Of a stretch of DNA of 64,000 nucleotides, positions 47,001-56,243 are shown piece after piece. The DNA lies in the NCBI RefSeq assembly GCF_012489685.1, contig NC_080043.1, forward strand, positions 67,635,920 through 67,699,919, read 5' to 3'. Below the pieces are notes generated by a model, which was given only the letters and a program-made list of their open reading frames with translations, had not been told where the DNA came from and ran no database searches. Position 1 is the stretch's first letter. Each line of letters opens with the position of its first letter. The DNA is from Lotus japonicus (taxonomy: Eukaryota; Streptophyta; Magnoliopsida; Fabales; Fabaceae). The position numbers and the translations under genes are program-made.

Positions 47001-50000
47001 TCAGGTTTTTAAAAGTGTCACATATACATGTATCACAAGCAGCCAGATTCAGATAAAACACAATCATATTTTTTGCAGAGTTTTCATCTCTCTCACCCTC
47101 TCTAGAACTCTAATAGGCCCAACACCCAAGTGCAACAACTTTGTTGAACAACAAAATTTTGCATTCCCTTTTTGCCCTATCACAATTCACAATGAGTTTT
47201 AACACAAAATAAGTTGCAGCAGATCAAATAACCTTTTCAAGGGTAGACAGTCTTTACAACAAGATATCATTTTCTCATTTCTCACTTTAAGATTGAGCCA
47301 AACAAGTGAAAGGAAATTACAGTTTTCCTTCTCTTCCACTTCTTTCTTATCAACCTAAAAACTGCTCATTTCCTCCCCTCAACTTCTTTTTATCCTAATC
47401 GGCTCCTCCATACTTCTTCCCACATCCAAACTTAGTATAAGTGAGAATTGAGCAGACGTAATTTACACTACAACCATGTATGGATAGTTAAGATTATTTT
47501 GTCAAATAACCACTTATCCCAAAAGCTTAAGCTGTTGGGTAAGGTTCACTTTAATGGCTTTATATTATATTCTAACACGCCCCCTCACGCAAGAGCCCTT
47601 GGGCTTGAAGCGTGGTTAAATGCACAAGCCCACCTACCATGTGCTTAATCAAATTCCACTTTTTAATTAGAAAGTGAGGGGAGCAAGGATCGAACTCTAG
47701 ACCTCTCGGCCATAGAGGCTCTGATACCATATCAAATAACCACTTCCCAAAAGCTTAAGTTGTTGGGTAAGGGTCACTTTAATGGTTTTATATTATATTC
47801 TAACATATTTTACTTAAATCTAATGTTGATATTTCTTTTAGGATTAAGGTAAAAATATACAATTCTCCCATTCGAGCATGATCTCACCTAATACACTCAC
47901 CATATCAGACAAGAACCCATGACAAAAGGTGTCTACAAAATTTCACATAATTCAAAAACTAATGAACACTTCATCAAAGCTTTTATATAGTAATGAGCAT
48001 GAAATTGAACAGAATGAATGAGTAATTAAATGCAGTAAAATTGCCATGTTGTAGCAGATATCCAAAAGAACCTTTTCAGCTTTTTTTTTCTTATGAAAGG
48101 GGAAAATTTTCATTAGAGGTTTTAGGAATTCGAAGATTTTCAATCTTTCGACATTAAAAAGAAAATAGTATCATAGGTTCAACAATAAAGAACTAGAGGA
48201 AGAAAACACATTCAAGGAAATTTTAGTCAGAGAGAAAGCTGATGCATATTTTGTACACATCCTGGGGACTTTAGTATTTTTTAATTGTAAATAAATAAAT
48301 TTATTGACAAACAATAATATTACCAAAAAGTAACAACAAATAGTCCCTAGAAGAAAGGAGGAAAAATGACAATGCAACCATAAGAACACAAACTCAATAC
48401 AGCAAAGATCTCTAACTCCAGGGAACATCTGCTAGAAAAGAATCCAATTTGAAAAATTCTAATCATAAGGGAGTGCATTTAAATATTTGCATCTCCGACG
48501 TAGTATAACCTAAAGATCCAAGCAACATGTTTGTAGCAATCTACACCCAGTGTACAGGATTATGTTACCACAGCTTAAACAAGGAGAAACTATATACTTG
48601 ATCATGCATGTTACAGAAAATAAGAAGAATATTATTATCATCGTAATTTCACACATCTCAGGTGCTATTTAAATACTCTCAGTTCTTAATACATGATACT
48701 ATTATAAAAAAAATTAATTCATTTTAATATATAATGAATAATCAAAAATGAAACTAAGTGACAAGAATATATCAACTAGAAAAAGGATATTATATGATTG
48801 ATTCATGCTAACCTGACAGCAGGGAGATAATAACCTCTGTGCCAAACCACTGCTTGAAGAAGGAAACTGAAATATTGTGAGCCAGTAAGAGCAAACACAC
48901 AAATAGCATAAAGAATTTAAAGTACTATAGTATAGACAGTTTTCTGTAAAGAAATATTGTGCAATATTATAATAATAGAAATAAAAAGTTTAGGCAGAAA
49001 ATGTGCTTCATGTAAAACCAGCTGATATTGCAATTGATTACTAAATCAATTCTTGACTACTTGCATAAAAAGACATTTTGCAACTTGAGTACTAAATTTG
49101 TTTCATAAACTTCAACTAAACTTAGCCAAATTTGTTACAAAAAAGTACCAGAATAAGCATACACAAACGGGTCCTGGGTCTTTCAAATAAAAAGAATTCA
49201 GTGCATACGTAAAAGGGGGAAAGTGGAGTACTACCAAGTACCAACACATTTCATGTGATTGGTTTATTTTTTAAAAAGTGAACACATTTGTCTGTTTTAA
49301 AAAAAAAAAATTCTGAGTTGACTTTTCAAAAATAAACCAATCACATGGAGTATGTTTGTATTCAAAAGAGTGTGTTGCTAGCATTTCTAAAGTGAGAATA
49401 CAGAACTCACCACTAAATCACTTTCAGATTTCGTACTTAAGACATAGAAACTATATAGACATGGCAAAAATCTGAAGAATGTCAAGTTCAGATTCCAGTT
49501 GAGCGATACCTTGGTTTTCTTCATTTTTAAGCAGTTTAAGCAAATCAGGCTCAGTACCCGCTTCAATTCACTAACATGGTTAGGATGATATATTGGAATT
49601 GGAAGCTCAATATATCCAAAGTGGCCTGAAAAGTAATATTGATTTGATACAACATTAGTTCATCTGAAATACACCATTTTCCTACCATTGGAAAGACAAT
49701 ACCAAACATAAGAAAACAACAGACCTTCACATTTTCCTGCTTCAGAAGTACCACAAGATTCACATCTTCCATATTCAAGGGGCAGCCCAAGGAATGGATT
49801 TGACAGCTGACTAGCATGACTAATTGAGGAGTCACTTATCGATGCTGTACACTAGCAACCAAAAGAGAAGGGAAACTTCTCAATAAATTGACCGAATCCA
49901 AAAAAATATTAAATAGGCCATAACATCATAGTAAGACTTATTTACAATTAATAGATGTAGTTAGTCTCGGTTTCAAGCTTTAGTGAAGGCTCTGTTGTAT

Positions 50001-50660
50001 GCTGTTAGTCTGTTTTAATTCTGCAGTTGTTATGTTGACAGCCGTAGTTAGTTTGTAACTGTCATGAATCATGTTTGACAGATATAGTTATTTACAATGA
50101 TGATTGTAGTCAGTTAGTTAGATCTTATAGAAGCTTCAGCTTTCTGCAAATACTTAGGTAGCCCACTTGTATGAGTAGCAATTCTGAAATGAAATACACA
50201 GTTTCTTTCTTTCTTTCCCTTGAGCACCAATTCTAATATGGTATCTAGAGAATACATGATTGTGCATTTTTAGTTTATTTTGAAGTTTTTAACCAAAAAA
50301 CAATCACGATGTACATTTACTATGACATAATGAATTTTAAGAAATATAAAAAACGAAAATAACAGTCCAAATAAGGTTCGTAAAGCAATCCAGCAGAAAA
50401 TACCATTAAAATTTGATAAGTATTTCCTATCACCTCGGCATTCATCACAATGACATTGTCCAAAATAGATTCTAGTTAACCTCATTAGAGCCATATCACC
50501 AAAGAGCTCAACTCCTCTGTGGAGCAGCATCTGATAGTCACAAAATTATACAGAAAATTATAACACATTGTGTACTTACAATTTCCTGGCGTGTAGCCAT
50601 ACCAAATCGAATCCCAACTACTTCCGCATCTAAAACACTTGAAGTTGGATTATCCTCCAT
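28884..50660 (-). CDS. NRPE1: RNA polymerase V largest subunit, 17 coding exons
   Basis: Catalytic subunit of plant RNA polymerase V, which makes scaffold transcripts for RNA-directed DNA methylation in the nucleus. Coding exons (descending): 50660-50580, 49851-49725, 49625-49510, 48866-48813, 45583-45413, 44560-44402, 44317-42425, 42322-42147, 40726-40654, 39157-39033, 37516-37383, 35866-35592, 34528-34355, 34274-34134, 34040-32500, 29495-29381, 29150-28884. All introns are GT-AG, phases agree, and lengths sum to 5622 nt (1873 aa), close to the Arabidopsis protein as I know it. Zinc ligands C57, C60, C68 and H71 are near the N-terminus, metal-A ADFDGD is at about 452-457, the GW platform at 1234-1746 and DeCL after that. 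The GW repeats separate it from NRPD1 (Pol IV), which has DeCL but no such platform. No stop or frameshift was seen. Boundaries need transcript support. Confidence 0.93.
29586..30356 (+). repeat. Left LTR of the gag-only element, three ~197-bp units
   Basis: 771 bp. Units begin at 29586, 29783 and 29979, each from TGATGTAGGAGC to TTTAAGCACTTG. They are followed by GTAAGGCATAGCC and a unique 3' part with two TGGTGGATTCCAG copies. Confidence 0.9.
30359..30370 (+). other. Primer binding site of the gag-only element
   Basis: TGGTATCAGAGC, two bases after the left LTR end, matches plant initiator methionine tRNA. Confidence 0.88.
30408..31481 (+). CDS. 357-aa ORF of the gag-only element (gag-like, unrecognised)
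   Basis: Starts MEDQPMTKADLKDVTVALTA. Residues 10-50 are an Ala/Thr/Gln-Met rich helical stretch, then comes a basic RGRDRRGKPHRF patch that could bind nucleic acid, then a Pro/Ser-rich linker and a C-terminal part with Trp and HPEITLHQFHGVWRKQFDPG. No CCHC knuckle, protease, RT or integrase motif is present. By position between PBS and PPT it is the element's gag-like product. Homology was not recognised. Confidence 0.6.
   Translation: MEDQPMTKADLKDVTVALTAALTAITQHMTQQMIQHMATFTAALTAQINNTNNGNRGRDRRGKPHRFPRDNNNNRSAISLPSQSLHSPSVSHPYYQVQYSTSKTTETPHPQPATPNLINPYPNISPTADPISLPQPLPKPTSNSCPSTRPMYATSSESDSQISFAPSSVVGLEDEAKTLMDDLCSESAPTPTHCSLLSRSDDILEVVPHVISEPDTSVNLGIEAVFTPYNLTLMVVPQVRYVLVPKFAPHLFGNMPEKKELQSNLSNSQFRQFIPCHWKLFQSRLVHPEITLHQFHGVWRKQFDPGINKMDASVSKQESPHSFPCAFIRYSTLTLLGLIWKPFDPGILRQLKSFIVM
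31516..32093 (+). repeat. Right LTR of the gag-only element, two ~197-bp units
   Basis: 578 bp. Units begin at 31516 and 31713, so this LTR has one unit less than the left LTR. The unique 3' part is nearly identical to that of the left LTR. Confidence 0.9.
32500..34040 (-). other. NRPE1: NRPE1 GW/WG-rich Argonaute-binding exon
   Basis: About 513 codons from RKSNELEGMDVYNFL to SIRRIMQQEG. It contains roughly a dozen WG/GW dipeptides and many other Trp in Ser/Asp/Lys context (SNDWSAWGKNKDG, SFWGGNKD, SSWGKPKF, SQGWGSN). Several units of the type SNDW(S/T)xWGxNxD...QDGGSxRAQxDSW repeat at roughly 55-65 residues. Such reiterated motifs act as an AGO4-family hook in the known family. The region is disordered and poorly conserved between species, so repeat number is expected to vary. 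Confidence 0.9.
37855..38165. repeat. LTR-like debris with a CT microsatellite in an NRPE1 intron
   Basis: TATATATGAACAATG near 37980 is followed by TGTATAGGGTAACTCAATCA, and a near copy of the latter follows at 38099. Between them lies a (CT)n tract (about 38030-38083). It may be a decayed solo LTR whose tandem part was expanded by slippage. Ends are not defined. Confidence 0.4.
40900..41900. other. Unassigned part of the NRPE1 intron 40727-42146
   Basis: The intron is long for the gene. The segment includes a small ORF (40898-41182) without a known domain and TATATATATAAC near 41639. A decayed insertion is possible, but I found no terminal repeats or target duplication. Confidence 0.3.
42425..44317 (-). 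other. NRPE1: NRPE1 catalytic exon (seventh coding exon)
   Basis: A 631-codon exon starting DPSMTFLRKLLRKVEIIRSS and ending SSCSWELMK. It carries GSGFSSRSVITGDGY, the conserved HRRIMDGDIVFINRPPTTHK block and ADFDGDCVHLFYPQS, whose three Asp (about D453, D455, D457) bind the catalytic Mg. The end part includes GCFFHGLDPFEELVHSIS and SNPAYKAVLDASP. The metal-A Asp triad is intact, so the enzyme should be catalytic as far as this site shows. Confidence 0.93.
46469..46759. mobile_element. Stowaway-type MITE in an NRPE1 intron
   Basis: 291 bp starting CTCCTCCGTTCCACAAAGAT and ending with the reverse complement of CTCCCTCTGTTCCACAAAGA. It is flanked by TA on both sides (46467-46468, 46760-46761), as expected of Tc1/mariner-derived Stowaway MITEs. 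Confidence 0.9.
47500..47805 (-). mobile_element. TRIM (miniature LTR retrotransposon), 306 bp, in an NRPE1 intron
   Basis: Direct terminal repeats 47500-47577 (78 bp) and 47730-47805 (76 bp) read TGTTAGAATATAATATAAA... on the minus strand. A PBS (GCTCTGATACCA on the plus strand, 47718-47729) adjoins the minus-strand 5' repeat, and a G-rich PPT (GTGAGGGGGCG on minus) adjoins the other. The target duplication is TATTT at 47495-47499 and 47806-47810. There is no coding capacity. It lies in the same orientation as NRPE1. Confidence 0.9.
49224..49376. mobile_element. Small inverted-repeat element in an NRPE1 intron
   Basis: CATGTGATTGGTTTATTTTT (about 49254) is mirrored by AAAAATAAACCAATCACATG (about 49329), with further weaker pairing outside. 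It looks like a MITE, but ends and target duplication are not certain. Confidence 0.55.
49990..50240 (+). repeat. Possible Copia LTR remnant with PBS-like end in an NRPE1 intron
   Basis: The stretch ends in TGGTATCTAGAG (about 50239), one base longer than the usual PBS. It starts near GTTGACAGCCGTAGTTAG and includes a polypyrimidine run TTTCTTTCTTTCTTTCC. A solo LTR plus PBS start is a reasonable guess. No partner was seen. Confidence 0.4.
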
Positions 50661-51240
50661 CACTTTCAAGGGAAATCTACAGTGCCTGTGAACAGATAGA
50701 TGACTCATAATCATGGTCATCATTGGCAAATCTTACAGCTTTCAACAAATTAAGGCACAAAAGCAAATAAGAAATGATGGACCTGAAAAATCTAGAAAGG
50801 CAGCCAAGTATAGCATAACCATGTATACTCACTCACTGTATGAACATATCCATACAGGCATACATCTTTGCCCTTTAAGAACAATTTCACAGAATTAAGC
50901 AAATAATTATAAAACAAATCTCCAAAAGCAGCAGAGATAAAATGTGCATAAAATTGACAACCATAAATGTTTGAAGGGATTGCTAGATAATACATGTTGT
51001 CCAGCCTATCAAGCACCCAATCCCAAGAGGATATGCTACCATTCTTTCGTGTTGAAGTACTAGAAAGTGTTAATTACTTACTTACAAGTTACAACCACAA
51101 CTACAAGAGTAATAATCACCTATAAACAACATTGCCCCTTAAATTTGTTTTACATACATAAATAAATTCACTAATTCACTTCTTTTAGAAACACAAAGTA
51201 ACCCAAGAATTCATCTACTCTGTAAAACCCCCCAACCAAC

Positions 51241-51395
51241 CGATGTTGTCAAATTGCGATCGCGGACTACCGCGGGGAGCCAAAAATCCGCTATTTCGGC
51301 CGCTATTAGCACGCTATAGTGAGTAATAGCGGCATCACGATTAGCCAAAAATCCGCTATGCTATAGCGGCGTATAGTCGCTATTTGATAACACTG
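51241..51395. mobile_element. 155-bp hAT-type MITE in the NRPE1 leader intron
   Basis: The left end CGATGTTGTCAAATTGCG pairs with the right end (reversed) CAGTGTTATCAAATAGCG. The 8-bp target duplication CAACCAAC is at 51233-51240 and 51396-51403. The interior has repeated CCAAAAATCCGCTAT and TAGCGG motifs. No ORF. Confidence 0.88.
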
Positions 51396-51927
51396 CAACC
51401 AACCAAAAAAAAAATGCAAGATGATCATCATCTGACCCAAGCCCCAACCACTCAAAGACAGCTCCTTGACACTTCAAATCATTTTTCAACAAAAAAATTC
51501 GAAAAACAAAAACCTACCCACATTCGCTTCCATTCCAACGTGTTAGATGATTTCATACAATTTCAAAAAAAATATAAAATAATCAAAAGCTAGTAGGGTA
51601 AGCAATGCCATGAAAAACTTCCCCAAAGTCATCATCACCTTTGAAGGAAAACATAGAGCAAGTCAAACAAAAAATTCAGGCATAACAATAACAAAAACAA
51701 ACACAATATACAAAATGAGCTATTTGAACTTCTTCCTCACCTCAGAAGCGAAACAGTGTGTACACTCTAAGCAACGAAAAACCCTAAACCCAGAAAAAGA
51801 CAGAGAAATAATGAGAATGCGAAATGCAGAAGCAAATGAATGTCAATGAAGAATCGGTGACGAAATGCAACATGAACATTTGCATGAAACGAAAATGCAG
51901 AACTACAGAAACAGAGAAATGGAGGTA

Positions 51928-51956
51928 CCGAATTGCGAGTGTCCGATTCTGCAGAA

Positions 51957-51993
<37 letters not shown>

Positions 51994-52068
51994 GAAAGTG
52001 ACAGAGTGAGAGTGAGAGTGAAGAAGAGTGGGTGTTGAGTGAAATTTGGAGAGTTTTGTATTTATTTG
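51928..52068 (-). promoter_or_regulatory. NRPE1: Predicted NRPE1 core promoter and 5' UTR exon
   Basis: On the minus strand a TATA-like AAATAAATAC lies at 52068-52059, a start near 52030 is expected, and a CT-rich leader with a (CT)n run at 51989-51960 follows. A possible donor (CG/GTACCT) is near 51928, and an acceptor CACAG at 50690-50686 opens the exon containing the ATG at 50660. The leader exon is inferred. No transcript was seen. Confidence 0.5.
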
Positions 52069-52143
52069 CATGAGACCAATTTTGTGTTGTCAACAAATAA
52101 AATAAAGTATTGGGGAAAATTTGTTATTGTGTTTTATGCTGCA

Positions 52144-52284
52144 ATGGCGATTTTGTCCTCTAAGACTCTTCATTTCTGTGTTTTGGTTGGTTGTTGCACC
52201 ATGTGCATAATTGGGATTTCAGTGATTTTGGTTTTATGTGGAGTGAAATGGCTAAACAAGGTTGCTAATAATAATCCTGGTTAA
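52144..52284 (+). CDS. Candidate 46-aa membrane peptide divergent from NRPE1
   Basis: MAILSSKTLHF is followed by a hydrophobic run (FCVLVGCCTMCIIGISVILV) and a basic, Asn-rich end. The ATG has a favourable context (GCAATGG). It starts some 80 bp from the predicted NRPE1 TATA box on the other strand. There is no homology that I know, and it may be a chance ORF. Confidence 0.2.
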   Translation: MAILSSKTLHFCVLVGCCTMCIIGISVILVLCGVKWLNKVANNNPG

Positions 52285-53071
52285 GAAGACTTTCACAAGG
52301 CTTGAATAAGTGCTTGCTTTTTTTAGTTTTATTATGATACCTATTAATTAATTGTACATAATTATTATTACTATTAATTTATGTTAGTGTAGATTAAATT
52401 CAACGGGTACGATTTTCCTTTTACATATGTAAACCAGATTAAGTAACTGTTTTTTTAGAAGAAAAGATAGTTTTTTTTTTGAAAACAAAAATATTATTAT
52501 TGAATAAAAGATTCCAAGAGAACACCCCTCTCAAGGTAAGACTATGAGTTCAAAACACCCCTCAAACTAAAAATCCCCCTTGGGAACCAAGCTGAGCCAA
52601 GGGAGTGAGTCTCATTAAAACCTTATTAAGAAAACCCAATGGGAAAAAACCTAGTAAGGAAAAAGAGTACTCAAACCAAAAGCAAACAATAACAGTAAAA
52701 TTTTTGTTCTCAATACATATCACATGCAGCACATCCCATTACAACCTTTCTGATAAGCCCATATATATACCCAATTTATCAAGACAGAGATCCTGCTAAC
52801 CACTTATATATCATAGGCACATTTTGGATTTCAAAATAATAAGTTCTTGAGCTGTTTGCAAATTTTCAAAACTCCCTGCACTTGACTTCAAAAGCACGCC
52901 CAAGATAGCCATTCGAACCTGCCAACATATCTTCCAAAATATATATACCTACACTGTTCCAATTAAAAATAACAAAAACATACAGCAAAAATTCCTGCTT
53001 CTTCAAACTTGGAAAACCTACATAACAGACTGCACCAGCCACGTCTATTGTCAAACCATTTTCTGCATCAT

Positions 53072-53383
53072 TCAAAGGTCACTGGAAGAAGTTCTAGAAA
53101 AAAGCAGAATAAACCTTTGATCTCTTACATTTGTCACTACCAATTCCTTATCCCTCCACAACGAGACCAAGCCTCCCGCAGAACCCACTGCTGGTACAAC
53201 AACGAATAACATGTTTAAACTCCTAGCCCAATTCTCCAGAACCTTCTCTCTTGTCGTATCAAGTTTCGACTCCTGGACTAACAAAACCCCAGGCTTTGCT
53301 TTCATCACTGCCTTTTTAACAATTCTTTGTTTGACATCCCTCCCTAAGCCACGAACGTTCCATGTTACCCATGGAGACCCCAT
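53072..53383 (-). pseudogene. LINE ORF2 fragment: start of the APE endonuclease
   Basis: WVTWNVRGLGRDVKQR, VLLVQESKLD (catalytic Glu region) and GGLVSLWRD are typical of the N-terminal endonuclease of plant L1 ORF2. It stops after about 100 residues, and the rest, including reverse transcriptase, is absent. Confidence 0.85.
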
Positions 53384-53390
53384 TGTGCAT

Positions 53391-55888
53391 TCAACAATCA
53401 GCTAAATGCGGATGATTCAATTTGATCTGCTCCTCCAAACCACGAATTGCTAATTCCTCGTCCCCGTTAAAAACCAGACCCAATTCTTTCCCTAAAATCC
53501 AAGTCTCCTTTGCTCTTGTTGCCAAGTCGATATCAACCCCATCCTCATCAGACCATACTAATTCCTCCTCCACCACGACCTTTGGTTTGTTTTTGCTTCC
53601 CTTTGGCCTTCCTCTTTTCCCTTTTGCCTTTCTCTGAGTACCGTTTTGAGCTTTTGTCTGCAAAATCTTCTTTGAACCCCTCTTTCTCTCCTTGCGCGTT
53701 AAAGGCACCAAATCATCTGCCCACAAATCTCGTTCACCACCGCTGGAATCATCCCCAATTTTTCGTTCATCTTCTACCTTTCTTTGTGTCTCATAATTTT
53801 CAGTCAATATTATTGCTGAATTTGGTGTCCCCACTACACCCCTTAGACGAGCTTTAGCCTTTATCTCCCTCAGAGCATCTTCAATCCATAGTTGCTAGTT
53901 TGGTTGCTTAAAAACTATTTTGGTGGGTCCAAACTGACACATAGGATTTAATCAACCCAAGCAGAATTTGCTCCAACCACGGTTGCTTAGTTTACTTTTA
54001 GTTGGGTCTCATTATACCTTTTATATTTATATTATTTCAAGGGAATGACACTATACAAGTACATGAATGAAAGAGAAAATATGATTTTTTAGTCAAAAAA
54101 AAATAAGGAGAGAGAAAATAAGCAACCGTTGTTTAAATAAGCAACCGTTGCTTAAATTTAAGCAACCCAACTGTCACGTCATGTTGCTCCAGTGGTGCTC
54201 CAAAATAAGCAACGTTGCTTAAGTTGCCAACTGGATTTAAGCAACCCCATTGGAGATGCTCTTAGTGATACTTTCCTATCTGATCCTGTTACTGGCACGT
54301 GCTTGTTTTTTTGTCTTCACCATGTAAAACATCACCACCCATGCCATTGACTTCCTGAGACAATAATAACGAATTTGTTGAGCCCGCCCCCCCTTTTTTT
54401 TATTTTTTCACAATCCTTGCTAGGCTGATCCTCTTGACCCAATATCGGCCCAAAGCCTCCAGACCCATCCCCATTTAAAGTCTGGTCAGCGTTCCCTTTT
54501 GACTGCACTTCCTGCGTCCTCACCCAAACATTTGATTTTTGAAACTTCAAGCCGATCTTGCTAGCCGTTTTTTTGCTTTTTCCCTGATTTTCCGCAGCTT
54601 GTTCGTGTGTTACCATCAAGTTTTTAAAACAATTCAAGGCCATTAATTCCTGCACTCCGTAACCGGCTTCTCTTAGAAATTGTAACGCCTCAACCACCGT
54701 TACCGGCGTGTCCAAGGTCACCTTCATCGGTTTCTGCTTCTCCTCAGCCGCCATCTCGGATCCCTTAATCACCATGTCCTCCTCTTGATCCTCCGAATCC
54801 AACGAAGGCCACGCGGAAAGAGGTTTCTGATCCTATCTCAATCCCGTCCAATCCTGATAAGCAGACATTTCTTTTTCCACCAGCACCTCACAAACCTCTC
54901 CCTCAATATTCACCATCATCACTTGTTGTTCAATGAGAGGTGCTGTAGTGTGTACCAGTAATCTTCCAAAATCAAGCCTCTCCCTTATTGATGTTATCTC
55001 ATCGACACAAACGAATTTTCCCAGAGAAGCACCTAGAGCCTCAAAAAACCGTGTGTTCCACGACCCTACCGGTACTCGCCATACTCTAACCCATACCAGG
55101 TGAGACTTTCCCACCATTAAATTAGTACATGGCTTCACCCATTCAAATAGCTCTTCCAAAGCACTGTTGGCCTCTGAAAGCGTAAATTCCATATCTTCTA
55201 CATTCTCAAACTCAAGCAAAACTTCGCGAGCACCCATGATCTTCACCGACATATTAGTCAAACCAAGCATCTTCAGCTTTTCACGAACTGCTTCCACTGA
55301 TTGAAGACCATGCATCGTCGCACATGCACACCTTTTCACCCACGCAGCGTCCTCCTTGGTAAGAGAATACATAGCATTTGTGTTGGGATCTGCCTCCTCC
55401 TTTAATTGTTCTTCGTCTCTAGCCACCACCTTTGGCCTCCACACCTTGCCTTTCATCTTGAAAATAGCTTTTGGTTGTTTGGGCGGTATAATAGTGGAAT
55501 CCTTACCCCAATGCGTCTGGTATCTCTCCTTCTTCACGGTCAAGTAAGCATCACGAAATTTCAGTCCATGAAACTTCTGAATTGCGCTCCATGCGTCTAC
55601 ATCACGATCATACCGGAGAAAACCAAATCTAAATCTTCTGCCTGCCCTCCGCTGTGATTGCAAGAACACGTTCCGCAAACGACCTGCTTGTTCAAATATT
55701 GTTGTAACATCTTGTCTTGATACACTATCACCCAAACCGTCAATGAAGACAGAAAAAGACCCCTGCACAACACCCTGGCAACTCTGTTTGTGTATCCAGC
55801 TTCCCCCACCCTCTTCCTCCTTCCTCCTATATGTTGACCGGAACCGCCATGGCGGCAGTCCAGTGCCCGGAGCCCTAGCAGAGCTCAT
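53391..55888 (-). pseudogene. LINE ORF1 (RNA-binding protein), broken by a stop and a MITE
   Basis: Starts MSSARAPGTGLPPWRF. An RRM lies at about residues 45-120 (GSFSVFIDGLGDSVSRQDV, GRRFRFGFLRYDR), then the DUF4283-like plant LINE domain (NLMVGKSHLVWVRVWRVPVG). A stop at about 54833 interrupts it, but the same frame continues to 54332. The last part (53834-53391, with RKAKGKRGRPKGSKNK) is separated by an inserted MITE. ORF1 proteins coat LINE RNA. This copy cannot make the whole protein. Confidence 0.82.
53873..54261. mobile_element. MITE nested in LINE ORF1
   Basis: 389 bp with ends GAGCATCTTCAATCC and (reversed) GAGCATCTCCAATGG, typical of a PIF/Harbinger- or hAT-related MITE. The interior is rich in AAGCAACCGTTG motifs in both orientations. 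The target duplication is unclear (TCA or TTA). It separates the two parts of LINE ORF1. Confidence 0.75.
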
Positions 55889-56243
55889 TTTATCCTTATC
55901 ATTTTAATAAAAATCTATTAGAAGAAAAGATAGTTATTATTAAAAGGAGTAATTGTTTAAATTCTAACTATTAATTTTTTCCATTAATTTTTTCGAATTT
56001 TATCATGGAACTTATCAGTTATTTGATATTATTTCAAAAAAAATATTTGACATTATAAAACGATTACAATAAATTAATAATTTTCATAGTAATTAAAACT
56101 TAAATTTTAATTTTAATTTTAAATTTTAAGCAATTTATACCTATAGTTATTTCGGTGTGTATCAAAATTATTACTATTAATATATGCTTTTCTATTTTTA
56201 TCATGAAACCTTATAATTAATGACATATAATTATCCTATCTTA

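Larger units (their letters stand above)
52473..55917 (-). mobile_element. L1-type LINE, internally deleted, with 18-bp target duplication
   Basis: The target duplication TTAGAAGAAAAGATAGTT is at 52455-52472 and 55918-55935. On the minus strand the element starts with ORF1 at 55888, continues with the start of ORF2 (endonuclease) at 53383, and ends in a 3' tail plus short poly(A) (poly(T) on plus from 52473). About 3.4 kb remain. RT and RNase H are missing, although the 5' and 3' ends are both present, so the loss is internal rather than the usual 5' truncation. It stands a few hundred bases upstream of the NRPE1 promoter in the same orientation. Confidence 0.88.

Noticed and set aside
28884..50660. 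NRPD1 (Pol IV) as identity of the polymerase gene
   Set aside because: The GW/WG platform and the ADFDGDCVHLFYPQS block fit NRPE1. NRPD1 shares DeCL but has no such platform.
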